Shown: piece after piece, positions 8,218-15,843 of the stretch
Layout: each line of letters opens with the position of its first letter
How positions within the stretch are numbered: the first letter of the stretch is position 1
From: Cupriavidus neocaledonicus
GTDB lineage: Bacteria; Pseudomonadota; Gammaproteobacteria; Burkholderiales; Burkholderiaceae
Reading direction: 5' to 3'
Length of the DNA stretch: 64,000 bases
Assembly: GCF_000372525.1 (NCBI RefSeq)
Contig: NZ_AQUR01000085.1
Coordinates: 1 to 64,000 of the forward strand
The notes under the pieces: generated by a model
The model's database searches: none
The model's input: the letters and a program-made list of their open reading frames with translations, nothing else
What the model was told of the DNA's origin: nothing
Made by a program: the position numbers and the translations under genes

Positions 8218-8690
8218 CGGTAGTCCTTCAACAGGTCGGATGAGAATCGGAGGGAATCGGCAAGGCTTGCATGGCGCCTGCGCCAAAGCCAGCCGCCCAT
8301 GCGTGGGGGGTGCCGCGCGCAACCTTCCCCATGGCGCCGGTTGCCGGCATGCCTTGGGAACCCGGTTCAAGTAGCGACCACTGTGCCAGTCTTAGCCAAC
8401 GATTGTGACGGGACTTCCACCAATGCCAACGTCTGTTTGCAGACTAGGTTGGCCAGACAGATCGGTCACGCGGCAGCGCAAGGCCGCGGGTATTCAGGGG
8501 GATTTTGTGCACAGGATATGCTCGATCGAGCACTTGTGCCGATGGGGCGCGCGAAACCGGGCGCGGGCTGGCCCGGGGCGCTGTGATGAAGGTCAGGGTT
8601 TGCCGGCGTGCGGCACTGGGGGCCGCGCATCGGCGCGGGGCAGCCGCGCGCACGCGCCGGCCGCCCCGCCGTAGTGCATGGCGCCGGTCA
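8218..8690. other. Intergenic region upstream of the cqsA-like gene
   Basis: I find no convincing gene in these 473 bases. They hold the presumed promoter of the cqsA-like gene, including a sigma-54-like element at 8373-8389, and a small inverted repeat GTCTG-TTTG-CAGAC near 8430-8445. The part next to the acyl-CoA dehydrogenase stop is featureless and GC-rich. Confidence 0.5.
8373..8389 (-). promoter_or_regulatory. Sigma-54-like promoter element for cqsA-like gene
   Basis: On the minus strand the sequence CTGGCACAGTGGTCGCT matches the -24/-12 consensus (TGGCAC, N5, TTGCW) with one mismatch in the -12 box and the correct ten bases between the invariant GG and GC. It lies about 156 bases upstream of the synthase ATG. 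No enhancer-binding activator gene is visible in the window. Confidence 0.4.
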
Positions 8691-9869
8691 TCAGCCTGCG
8701 CCGGCGCACGCCAACGCGCCGCCGCGCGCTTCCAGGGTGCGGCGCGCAATATTGAGCTGGTGGATCTGCGTGGTGCCTTCATACAGCCGGAACAGCCGCA
8801 CGTCGCGATAGAAGCGCTCGGCCACGGTGCGCGCCATATACCCGCTGCCGCCGAACACCTGCACCGCGCGGTCCGCCACGCGGCCTGCCATTTCCGAGGC
8901 GAAGAGCTTGCACATCGACGCTTCCATGGTCACGTCCTCGCCGGCATCGCGCTTGCGCGCGGTCTCCAGCACCAACGCGCGGGCCGCGTGCAGCTCGGTG
9001 TTGCTGTCGGCGATCATCTGCTGCACCAGCTGGTAGTCGGCAATCGGCTTGCCGAACTGGCGGCGCTGCGCCGCGTAGCGGACCATCTCGTCGACCAGCC
9101 GGATCGCCGGCCCCACGCACAGGCCGGCCAGGTTGATGCGCTGCTTGTTCAGCGCCTTCATCGCGGTCTTGAAGCCCACATTGGGCTTGCCGCCGACGAT
9201 GGCGCTGGCCGGCACGCGGCAGTCCTTCAGGTAGACGTCGCCCACGGGCGAGCCGTGCTGGCCCATCTTGCGTTCCGGCTCGCTGGTGCTCAGGCCCGGC
9301 GTGCCACGCTCGACCAGGAAGGCACTGATGCCGTGCGCGCCTGGCGTGGCGGAGTCGGTGCGGGCGAACACGGTGAACAGGTCGGCGATCGGGGCATTGG
9401 TGATAAAGCACTTGCTGCCGTTCAGCACGTAGTGGTCGCCGTCCGGCCTGGCCGTGGTCTGCAGCGCGGTGGCATCCGAGCCGGCCGCCGGTTCGGTCAG
9501 CGCGAAGCAGCCGGTGACCTGGCCGGAGGCCAGGCGTGGCAGGTAGCGCTGGCGCTGCGCCTCGGTGCCGTCGGCCACCAGCGACTCCGAGGCAATGCCG
9601 GTATTGCCGCCAAAGCGGGCGCGAAACACCGTGGCCGCCTGCGACACTTCGATATTCACCTGCGCCAGTTCTTCGGTAGTCAGCCCGGCGCCGCCGTAGG
9701 CCTCCGGAATGCTGTGCCCGAACAGGCCGAGGCGGCGCATCTGCTCGACCACGGGCTCGGGGATGACATCGGTCTGGTCGATCTGCGCCTCGAGCGGGAT
9801 GCAGGTTTCCAGCACGAAGCGGCGGAGTTCGGCAAGCAGTGCTTGCTGACGGGCGGAGTCGCGGATCAT
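8691..9869 (-). CDS. Acyl-CoA dehydrogenase
   Basis: This 392-residue flavoprotein would oxidise an acyl-CoA to the trans-2-enoyl-CoA. Visible family features are CFALTEPAAGSDATALQTTA (FAD/substrate contact region), KCFITNAPIADLFTVFART, the QFGKPIADYQLVQ segment of the C-terminal helical domain, GGSGYM, and RLYEGTTQIHQLNIARR with the usual catalytic glutamate. Length is normal for short- or medium-chain members. It is followed after 40 bases by a TctC/Bug receptor gene whose start lies further right, so the two are transcribed in the same direction (receptor first). Together with the IclR regulator and second CoA-transferase they suggest a catabolic locus for an imported organic acid. Confidence 0.9.
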   Translation of the reverse strand: MIRDSARQQALLAELRRFVLETCIPLEAQIDQTDVIPEPVVEQMRRLGLFGHSIPEAYGGAGLTTEELAQVNIEVSQAATVFRARFGGNTGIASESLVADGTEAQRQRYLPRLASGQVTGCFALTEPAAGSDATALQTTARPDGDHYVLNGSKCFITNAPIADLFTVFARTDSATPGAHGISAFLVERGTPGLSTSEPERKMGQHGSPVGDVYLKDCRVPASAIVGGKPNVGFKTAMKALNKQRINLAGLCVGPAIRLVDEMVRYAAQRRQFGKPIADYQLVQQMIADSNTELHAARALVLETARKRDAGEDVTMEASMCKLFASEMAGRVADRAVQVFGGSGYMARTVAERFYRDVRLFRLYEGTTQIHQLNIARRTLEARGGALACAGAG

Positions 9870-9909
9870 GGAGGGTTTCCGGTGTTGGGTTGAGAAGTGA
9901 GGGGGCCGG

Positions 9910-10920
9910 CTACTGTGCCGTGATGCCGGCGGTCTTCAGCACGCCGGTCCATTTCCTGCTCTCGGCATCGAGGAAGCGGTCGAACGCGGCGGCGGGTTGC
10001 GGGGCCAGCTCCATGCCGAGCTCGGCCAGGCGGCGCGCGGTCGCCGGGTCGGCGGTGGCGCGCGCGGCGGCGTCGGCCAGCCTGCGTACCACCGCGTCCG
10101 GCGTGCCCAGCGGCGCCACCAGCCCGAACCACGCCCCCACTTCATAGCCCGGCAGCTGCGCCGCCTCGGCCACGGTAGGCACGTCCGGCAGCACCGCCGT
10201 GCGTTTGGCCGAAGTCACGGCCAGCGCGCGCAGCTTGCCGCTCTGCACCTGCTGGCGCGCAATGGCCGAGGTCAGCGCCATCATCGAGACGCGCGCGCCC
10301 AGCAGGTCGCTCAGCGCCTCGGGCTGGCCCTTGTAGGGCACGTGGGTCAGCTTGACGTGCGTCATCTGCGCCAGCAATTCCGCCGACAGGTGGTTCGAGG
10401 TGCCGATGCCCGCGCTGGCATAGGTCAGCGTGCCCGGCTGCTTGCGTGCGGCGTCGAGCAGTTGCGGCAGCGTACGCAGCGGCGACGAGGCCGGCACCAC
10501 GATCACGTTGGGCACCGCGCCGATGCCGGCCACGGCGCGGAAGTCCTGGCCGCCCTTGCCCTTGCCCTGGCCCTGGAGCGACGGGTTGAGCAGCGGCCCG
10601 ACCACGAAGCTGGGGCTGACCGCCAGCAGCGTATAGCCGTCGGCAGGCGACCTGGCGACAAGGTCGGCGCCGATGGCGCCGCCGGCGCCGGTCTTGTTTT
10701 CGACGATCACCGCTTGGTGCAGCACCTTGGCCATGTTCTCGGCCGTGACGCGGGTGACCGAGTCGACCACGCCGCCCGCCGAGAACGGCACGATGATCCG
10801 CACCGGGCGGTCCGGGAAGCGCGCCGCGTCGTCGGCGGCGGCCAGCGTCGCCGCGGGCGTCAGCGCGGCGCAGGCCAGCATGCCGGCAGCGAGCCGGCGC
10901 AACGGGTAAAGGGCATCCAT
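9910..10920 (-). CDS. TctC/Bug-type tripartite tricarboxylate receptor protein
   Basis: This 336-residue periplasmic binding protein has a signal peptide (LRRLAAGMLACAALTPAATLAAA) followed by the Bug signature FPDRPVRIIVPFSAGGVVDSVTR, then VENKTGAGGAIGADLVARSPADGYTL, TYASAGIGTSNHLSAELL and HVPYKGQPEAL. Such receptors capture carboxylates or other small metabolites; most are orphans with no TctA/TctB membrane genes beside them, as here. A short repeat QGQGKGKGG near residue 120 is an unusual local insertion. The start at 10920 has AAGGAGACAAG in front. It is likely part of the acyl-CoA catabolic locus with the dehydrogenase downstream. Confidence 0.9.
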   Translation of the reverse strand: MDALYPLRRLAAGMLACAALTPAATLAAADDAARFPDRPVRIIVPFSAGGVVDSVTRVTAENMAKVLHQAVIVENKTGAGGAIGADLVARSPADGYTLLAVSPSFVVGPLLNPSLQGQGKGKGGQDFRAVAGIGAVPNVIVVPASSPLRTLPQLLDAARKQPGTLTYASAGIGTSNHLSAELLAQMTHVKLTHVPYKGQPEALSDLLGARVSMMALTSAIARQQVQSGKLRALAVTSAKRTAVLPDVPTVAEAAQLPGYEVGAWFGLVAPLGTPDAVVRRLADAAARATADPATARRLAELGMELAPQPAAAFDRFLDAESRKWTGVLKTAGITAQ

Positions 10921-11062
10921 CTTGTCTCCTTGGTTGCCTGCGACCGGGACGTTGCCGGGCGCGAGGGCGGTCTCATGCAGGCCTCTGGCGGGCCGCTGGT
11001 CCTGGTCCTGCCGGCGACATTGCCGGCAGGCTGTGCTGCCGCGCCGCCGTCCCGCACAGGGG

Positions 11063-11908
11063 TCAGCGCGCGCAGCTCAGTTCGATCTGCCGCACCGCTT
11101 CGCGCAACCGGGGTGCCACCTCGCGCTCCAGCAGGTTGTCGCGATTGCGCGAGGCCGCGATGGTGCAGTTCAGCGCGAACGGGTCCTGGTGCAGCGACTG
11201 GCGCAACGGCGCCGCGATCGCATGGATCTCCGGCCGCCACTCGCCGCGGCTGAGGCAATAGCCGTGCGCGCGGAAGTGCTTCTGGTCCTCCGTCCACATC
11301 TGGCGCTCCTGGCCGAAGCGCTGCGGGTCTTCGACCCGCAGCCGGTTCAGCAGCGCGGTGCGCTCGTCGGCGCTGCACGCCAGCAGCACCGCGCGGCCGA
11401 TCGCGCTGGCCAGCAGCGGGCGCGTGCTGCCGATGTCCGGCTGGTAGAAGTTGCCGGGATCCAGCCGGCAACTGTCCACGTAGACCACCGACAGGCGCTC
11501 GCGCATGCCCAGGTTCACGGTGCAGCCGGTTTCACGCGCGATGGCCTCCATATAGGGCCGGGCCACCTGGCGGATCGCCAGCCCCGCCAGCATCGGGTAA
11601 GCCAGCGCCAGCACCCCGGCGCCGAGCCGGTACTTCTGGTTGCCGGGCACGCGGCTGAGAAACCCCAGCAGCCCCAGCGTGTACGTCAGCCGCGACACGG
11701 TCGCCTTGGGCAGCCCGGTGCGCGCCACGATGTCCTGGTTGCCCAGCACCGGGCTGGACGGCGTGAACGCGCGCAGCACCTCGAGCCCGCGCGCCAGGTT
11801 GGTGGCGAACTGGCGGTCGGTGGCGAGGGCATCCTCGCTGGCCAGGCCTGGCAGGGGCAGGGGTTCCGGATTGCGGTCCATGCTGTGCGGTGGTTGCTTG
11901 TGTTCCAT
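11063..11908 (-). CDS. IclR-family transcriptional regulator
   Basis: This 281-residue regulator starts at the ATG at 11908 (MEHKQPPHS); the open frame continues upstream but overlaps the divergent gene's coding region. An N-terminal winged helix-turn-helix (about residues 35-95: RGLEVLRAFTPSSPVLGNQDI, then GLPKATVSRLTYTL) is followed by the IclR effector domain (about 110-275) with GCTVNLGMRERLSVVYVDSCR. IclR proteins usually control adjacent catabolic genes and bind aromatic or aliphatic acids. It is divergent from the second CoA-transferase with 124 bases between, which contain a near-palindrome at 11951-11967, and is followed on its own strand by the Bug receptor and acyl-CoA dehydrogenase. 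Confidence 0.9.
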   Translation of the reverse strand: MEHKQPPHSMDRNPEPLPLPGLASEDALATDRQFATNLARGLEVLRAFTPSSPVLGNQDIVARTGLPKATVSRLTYTLGLLGFLSRVPGNQKYRLGAGVLALAYPMLAGLAIRQVARPYMEAIARETGCTVNLGMRERLSVVYVDSCRLDPGNFYQPDIGSTRPLLASAIGRAVLLACSADERTALLNRLRVEDPQRFGQERQMWTEDQKHFRAHGYCLSRGEWRPEIHAIAAPLRQSLHQDPFALNCTIAASRNRDNLLEREVAPRLREAVRQIELSCAR

Positions 11909-11950
11909 GCTGGGATCCGGGAAAGGGGGCGTCAATGTTGTAGCACGACC

Positions 11951-11967
11951 GTTCCGCACAGCGAAAC
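11951..11967. promoter_or_regulatory. Candidate IclR operator
   Basis: GTTCCGC-ACA-GCGAAAC has 7-base arms that pair at six of seven positions, and its size and shape match sites bound by IclR-family proteins. It lies in the 124-base gap between the IclR gene and the divergent CoA-transferase, where one site could control both. Confidence 0.45.
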
Positions 11968-12032
11968 CGTACTTGCGCCCCGGCGGACCGCCTGCCACCT
12001 TGCAGCGGACGACCCTGCCGCCGGAGACCCGC

Positions 12033-13268
12033 ATGCCAGACCCCCACGCCCACGCTGTATCGCCCGAATCACCCGGCGCCGGCCCGCTCGCCGGCTTGCG
12101 CATCCTCGACATGGCCACCGTGGTGGCGGCACCGTTTTCCGCCACGCTGTGCGCCGACATGGGTGCCGCGGTGGTCAAGCTGGAACTGCCCGACGGCAGC
12201 GATCCGCTGCGCGGACTGGAGCCGGTCACCGATGACCATGCCCTGTACTGGAAGGTGACCAACCGCGGCAAGCGCGGCATCTCGCTGGACGTGCGCACGC
12301 CGCGCGGCCGCGAGATCTTCCTGCGCCTGCTGCCGCGCTTCGACGTGCTGGTGGAGAACTTCCGTACCGGCACGCTGGCGCGCTGGGGGCTCGATCTTGA
12401 AACGCTGCACGCGGCCAACCCCGGCCTGATCGTGCTGCGGCTGACCGGCTTCGGCCAGACCGGGCCGGATGCGACGCGACCGGGCTTTGCCCGCATCTTC
12501 GAAGCCCGCAGCGGCTTCACCAACCTGGCCGGCACGGCGCAGAGCGGGCCGATGCATATGAACTATCCGGTGGGCGACATGATCGCCGGCCTGTTCGGCG
12601 CCTTCGCCATCGCCACCGCGGTGGCGGAGCAGCGCGCCAGGCCAGGCCAGCCGGGCCGCGAGATCGACCTTGCCGCCACCGAGGCACTGTTCCGCCTGCT
12701 CGATCCGCTCGCCATCGAATACGAACAACTCGGCCATGTGCGCCAGCGCGCCGGCAACCGCACCACTTACGCCGCGCCCTCCAACATGTACCGCACCGCC
12801 GACGATACCTGGGTCACCGTGGTGGCTTCGTCCGACGCCACCTTCCGCCGGCTGGCCGAGGCCATGGACGCGCCGCAACTGGCCCAGTCCGCGGAGTACG
12901 CCACCAACGCCGGCCGCGTGCGCCATATCGAAGCCCTCGACGGCTGCATCGCCGGGTGGTTCGCCGCGCAGCCCTACGCCGCCGCCGCGGCGCGGCTGGA
13001 ATACTGCCAGGTCCCGTTCAGCAAGGTGTTCAGCATTGCCGATATCGTCGTGGATCCGCAGATGGTGGCGCGCCAGGCCATCGTCCGGCTGCCCGATGCG
13101 GACCTGGGCACGGTGCCGGCGCCTTGCGTGGTGCCGCGGTTTTCGGGCTATGTGCCGCCGTTACCGCGTACCGGGCCGGATGTGGGGGAACACAATGCGG
13201 AGGTTTATGGGGAGTTGGGGATTGGGGAGGAGGAGTTGGCGCGGTTGCGGGGGGAGGGGGTGGTTTGA
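12033..13268 (+). CDS. CaiB/BaiF family CoA-transferase lacking the usual aspartate
   Basis: The start at 12033 follows CCGGAGACCCGC and gives 411 residues. Family blocks are clear: LAGLRILDMATVVAAPFSATLCADMGAAVVKLELP, NRGKRGISLDVRTPRGREIF, VLVENFRTGTLARWG and TGFGQTGPDATRPGF. At the position of the catalytic aspartate (normally PGYD) the sequence reads PGFARIFEARSG, with Ala153 instead of Asp. So either chemistry differs, another residue substitutes, or the protein is a non-catalytic partner or a lyase/racemase-like member. The last ~25 codons are unusually G-rich (GELGIGEEELARLRGEGVV). It is divergent from the IclR regulator, its likely controller. Confidence 0.85.
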   Translation: MPDPHAHAVSPESPGAGPLAGLRILDMATVVAAPFSATLCADMGAAVVKLELPDGSDPLRGLEPVTDDHALYWKVTNRGKRGISLDVRTPRGREIFLRLLPRFDVLVENFRTGTLARWGLDLETLHAANPGLIVLRLTGFGQTGPDATRPGFARIFEARSGFTNLAGTAQSGPMHMNYPVGDMIAGLFGAFAIATAVAEQRARPGQPGREIDLAATEALFRLLDPLAIEYEQLGHVRQRAGNRTTYAAPSNMYRTADDTWVTVVASSDATFRRLAEAMDAPQLAQSAEYATNAGRVRHIEALDGCIAGWFAAQPYAAAAARLEYCQVPFSKVFSIADIVVDPQMVARQAIVRLPDADLGTVPAPCVVPRFSGYVPPLPRTGPDVGEHNAEVYGELGIGEEELARLRGEGVV

Positions 13269-13636
13269 GGGGAGGCGAGTCGCTAACGCTCATGCCACGG
13301 CGCGTTGAATGATGAGGTGGCCGGCAGCGACTGCAGGCGTACACGCTCGCAGAGGGATCAACGCCGGAGGTCATGCCTAGGCCGTCAGCCCGGTCGAATG
13401 GCGGAGCAAGCGGCTCCTCTCGCGCTTCGATGGAGTTTGTGGTACTGTATATACATACAGTACTCGTTTTTCAACATCCACTTGTCATCCGCGCGAGGTT
13501 GACATCCGACACACCATTCGCAGGGCGGCCGGGAATCGCTACGATGTCGGACGATACGATTCCCCGTGGCGTACCCAACTTGTCGCTTTGTATAGTGCCG
13601 GTAGAATGTCGCGCTAACTTGAGCATGTCATCAGCC
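13269..13636. other. Boundary and promoter region of the 13.4-17.6 kb island
   Basis: No convincing gene was found in these 368 bases. Composition changes from very GC-rich backbone to much more AT-rich sequence near 13440, where the SOS box lies. An in-frame ATG at 13543 or 13625 could lengthen the next gene, but neither has a good ribosome site. No integrase, tRNA end or clear direct repeat marks the boundary. Confidence 0.5.
13443..13462 (+). promoter_or_regulatory. LexA (SOS) box
   Basis: TACTGTATATACATACAGTA contains CTGT-N8-ACAG with an all-AT/C core, a close match to the LexA consensus CTGTATATATATACAG. The palindrome extends to perfect 9-bp arms GTACTGTAT/ATACAGTAC (13442-13463). It stands 175-195 bases before the DUF5131 gene with no other gene between, so DNA damage probably induces that gene. 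Confidence 0.75.
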
Positions 13637-14497
13637 ATGGGCAAAGATTCGCGCATCGAATGGACACATCACACGTTCAACCCTTGGTGGGGTTGCGTCA
13701 AGGTGTCGCCGGCCTGCGATAACTGCTATGCGGAGACTTGGGCAAAGCGATTGGGAGAAGGACTGTGGGGTCCGGAGACTCCCAGGCGGTTTTTCAGTGA
13801 GTCTCACTGGAAGGATCCGTTGCGTTGGAATCGCGACGCTGCCAAAGATGGGGTACGCCGGCGAGTGTTTTGCGCTTCCATGGCAGACGTTTTTGAGAAC
13901 AGGGACGATCTCAAGGAGCCACGCCTTCGACTGCTAAAATTGATTGCAGAAACCCCGAATCTGGACTGGCTGCTACTGACCAAGCGTATCCATCTGGTAC
14001 GCAAGCAGCTTCCCAAAGGCTATGAGTTTCCTCGGAATGTCTGGCTTGGGGCGACCGTAGAGAACCAGGCTTCTGCGAACAAAAGGATCAAGTACCTGCT
14101 CCAGTTCTCATCGCCGTCGGTGCGCTTCCTCTCCTGCGAGCCATTGCTTTCTGCGATCGACCTGTCAGAGTTTCTGCGTCCAAACCAACTCGGCAACCGC
14201 GTCGACTGGGTCATCGCTGGAGGGGAATCCGGCGCTCATTCAAGACCGATGGACCCTCAGTGGCCTGCAGATATTCAGCGGCAGTGTTTCGCAGCAAAAG
14301 TACCTTTTCACTTTAAACAGTGGGGTCACTGGGCACCGTTGGAATACGTCTCTGAGGTATTGCGAAAGAGTACGCCAATAAGAGTCTTCCGACAGGATCA
14401 CTCTGAAGTGCCTGTGGCTGCGGTGGGCAAGGGGAAAACGGGGCGGGTGCTTCTCGGACGGCACTGGGATCAGTTTCCCAAGACATCATTCAAGTAA
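13637..14497 (+). CDS. Three-Cys-motif DUF5131 protein (phage Gp37/Gp68 family)
   Basis: This 286-residue protein begins MGKDSRIEWTHHTFNPWWGC, the typical N-terminus of the DUF5131/phage Gp37-Gp68 family, which supports the ATG at 13637 over in-frame upstream starts. Cys20, Cys27 and Cys30 (GCVKVSPACDNCYAE) form the C-x6-C-x2-C three-Cys motif, thought to hold an iron-sulfur cluster in a radical-SAM-like fold. Other conserved stretches are VFCASMADVFE, LDWLLLTKR, WLGATVENQ, RFLSCEPLL, DWVIAGGESG and PFHFKQWG. Biochemical function is unknown for the family. Base composition is clearly less GC-rich than the backbone. It sits behind an SOS box and points towards two TcmP genes on the opposite strand, its predicted partners. 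Confidence 0.85.
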   Translation: MGKDSRIEWTHHTFNPWWGCVKVSPACDNCYAETWAKRLGEGLWGPETPRRFFSESHWKDPLRWNRDAAKDGVRRRVFCASMADVFENRDDLKEPRLRLLKLIAETPNLDWLLLTKRIHLVRKQLPKGYEFPRNVWLGATVENQASANKRIKYLLQFSSPSVRFLSCEPLLSAIDLSEFLRPNQLGNRVDWVIAGGESGAHSRPMDPQWPADIQRQCFAAKVPFHFKQWGHWAPLEYVSEVLRKSTPIRVFRQDHSEVPVAAVGKGKTGRVLLGRHWDQFPKTSFK

Positions 14498-14553
14498 GCC
14501 AACATGCTGTGCGCCGGCGGCGAGCCGGGCATCGTTGGCTCGCCGCGTGACAT

Positions 14554-15747
14554 TCAATCCGGTCCGATCCACTTCAGTGTCTCTCCTTGTCCGGTGTAGT
14601 GAAGTGGATGCCTCGTGCGCCGCTTCGCGTCTGCGGAGAGGTTCGTGACTTTTCCTGCTTTGATCAGACGAACCAGCGATTCGTCCAAGTCACTTTCGAA
14701 CCAGTCCGTATTTTCAAGAATTGTCGCAAATGCATGAGTGTCGATCGTCTGGGGACCCTTCTTAAGATATGTGTGCCAAAAGCGGTCAACCTCGGCTGCA
14801 CCGGCATGCCCCGCATCAGAACTAAAAAAGCTTTCCACCCCAAACAGATCGCCCGTTCCCGTGATTTGCTGCTTCCTTGAAGCCTTATTCTTGGCGCGCA
14901 CCATCTGCTGCAGCTTTTCAACTGGCTCCGACATCGACTTGAATTCAATCACACCTCTAGGGTGCGAAGTGAGGTAGACCAAGTGATATTTGGTCCTGTT
15001 TTTCTGCGGGTCCAGCACCTGTACATGAGCGGCACGCGGCGGAAACCGGGGATTCGAAGTCGGAAGACGCACCTTGAGGTTGCGACGGTAAGTTTGAATG
15101 ATTTGGCTCTCCCGCTCCTGCGGACTCAGCCCTTCCAGGTCAAGTGGCTCACCTAGCAGATCCGTCATGTCGGCCTTCCGATCACCGATTGACATCGTCC
15201 GGTTCACGAAGTCGTACATGAGGTTGATCAGGAACTCTGACTTGGGACGGCGCAGAAGGGGTTCCAACGTGGAAACCCCAACCTCCGTCCAGCCCTTTGG
15301 GTCGACGAAGAAAAAACAGAACGGGCCATTACCGACCCATCGAAGGATATCGTCTCTCAACTGTACAAAGTCTCCCTTTAAGCAGGAAGACGTGATGGTG
15401 CGTGGAGCATTTTCGTTCAGATATCGTTCGAGCCTTGCGTAAGCACTTGCATCTTGTTCGATATACAAGGCCCGCATTTTTACACGATGCCCGTTCTTCT
15501 CAAGTTTCTGCCGGCAGGCTTCCAGTGTACGCAGCGAGATCGCAATCGAGGTGGACTCCATTGCTTCAGAGTCGTCTTGCCAGGGCCCCGCGAAGCAGTC
15601 CACATAACACAGTTCCACGCCCGAACGGCTCTGTGATGCAGCTCCCATGATCAACAGCAACTTCTCGAGATAGGATTGGAGCAGCGAATGCTTGACCAAG
15701 GCCTGTTCTCGAGTATGGTACGCCTGCGGGACGTTAAAGTTTTCCAT
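14554..15747 (-). CDS. tcmP: Three-Cys-motif partner protein, TcmP family (copy 1)
   Basis: A 397-residue protein that matches the TcmP pattern: KHSLLQSYLEKLLLIM near the N-terminus, then ELCYVDCFAGPW (residues 46-56) and FCFFFVDPKGWTEV (144-156). The VDCFAG and FFVDPKG strands look like motifs I and IV of a Rossmann-fold methyltransferase, which is an inference. The C-terminal third (about 290-397) is a charged, probably winged-helix-like region. TcmP proteins are defined by their genomic pairing with DUF5131 three-Cys-motif proteins; here that gene is convergent, 56 bases away. It follows the second TcmP gene by 96 bases on the same strand, so the two are probably one transcript. AT content is raised relative to the backbone. 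Confidence 0.85.
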   Translation of the reverse strand: MENFNVPQAYHTREQALVKHSLLQSYLEKLLLIMGAASQSRSGVELCYVDCFAGPWQDDSEAMESTSIAISLRTLEACRQKLEKNGHRVKMRALYIEQDASAYARLERYLNENAPRTITSSCLKGDFVQLRDDILRWVGNGPFCFFFVDPKGWTEVGVSTLEPLLRRPKSEFLINLMYDFVNRTMSIGDRKADMTDLLGEPLDLEGLSPQERESQIIQTYRRNLKVRLPTSNPRFPPRAAHVQVLDPQKNRTKYHLVYLTSHPRGVIEFKSMSEPVEKLQQMVRAKNKASRKQQITGTGDLFGVESFFSSDAGHAGAAEVDRFWHTYLKKGPQTIDTHAFATILENTDWFESDLDESLVRLIKAGKVTNLSADAKRRTRHPLHYTGQGETLKWIGPD

Positions 15748-15843
15748 CGTTCTCAGAAAGCAGATGTTTGTGGCCCGATTACACTCTTACGGATTCGCTA
15801 ACACCGCGTATCGTTGGCACACGACGCGGGGCTGATGCCGACC

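Noticed and set aside
13373..13636. N-terminal extension of the DUF5131 protein
   Set aside because: The added residues are unrelated to family starts; the MGKDSRIEW start matches the family.
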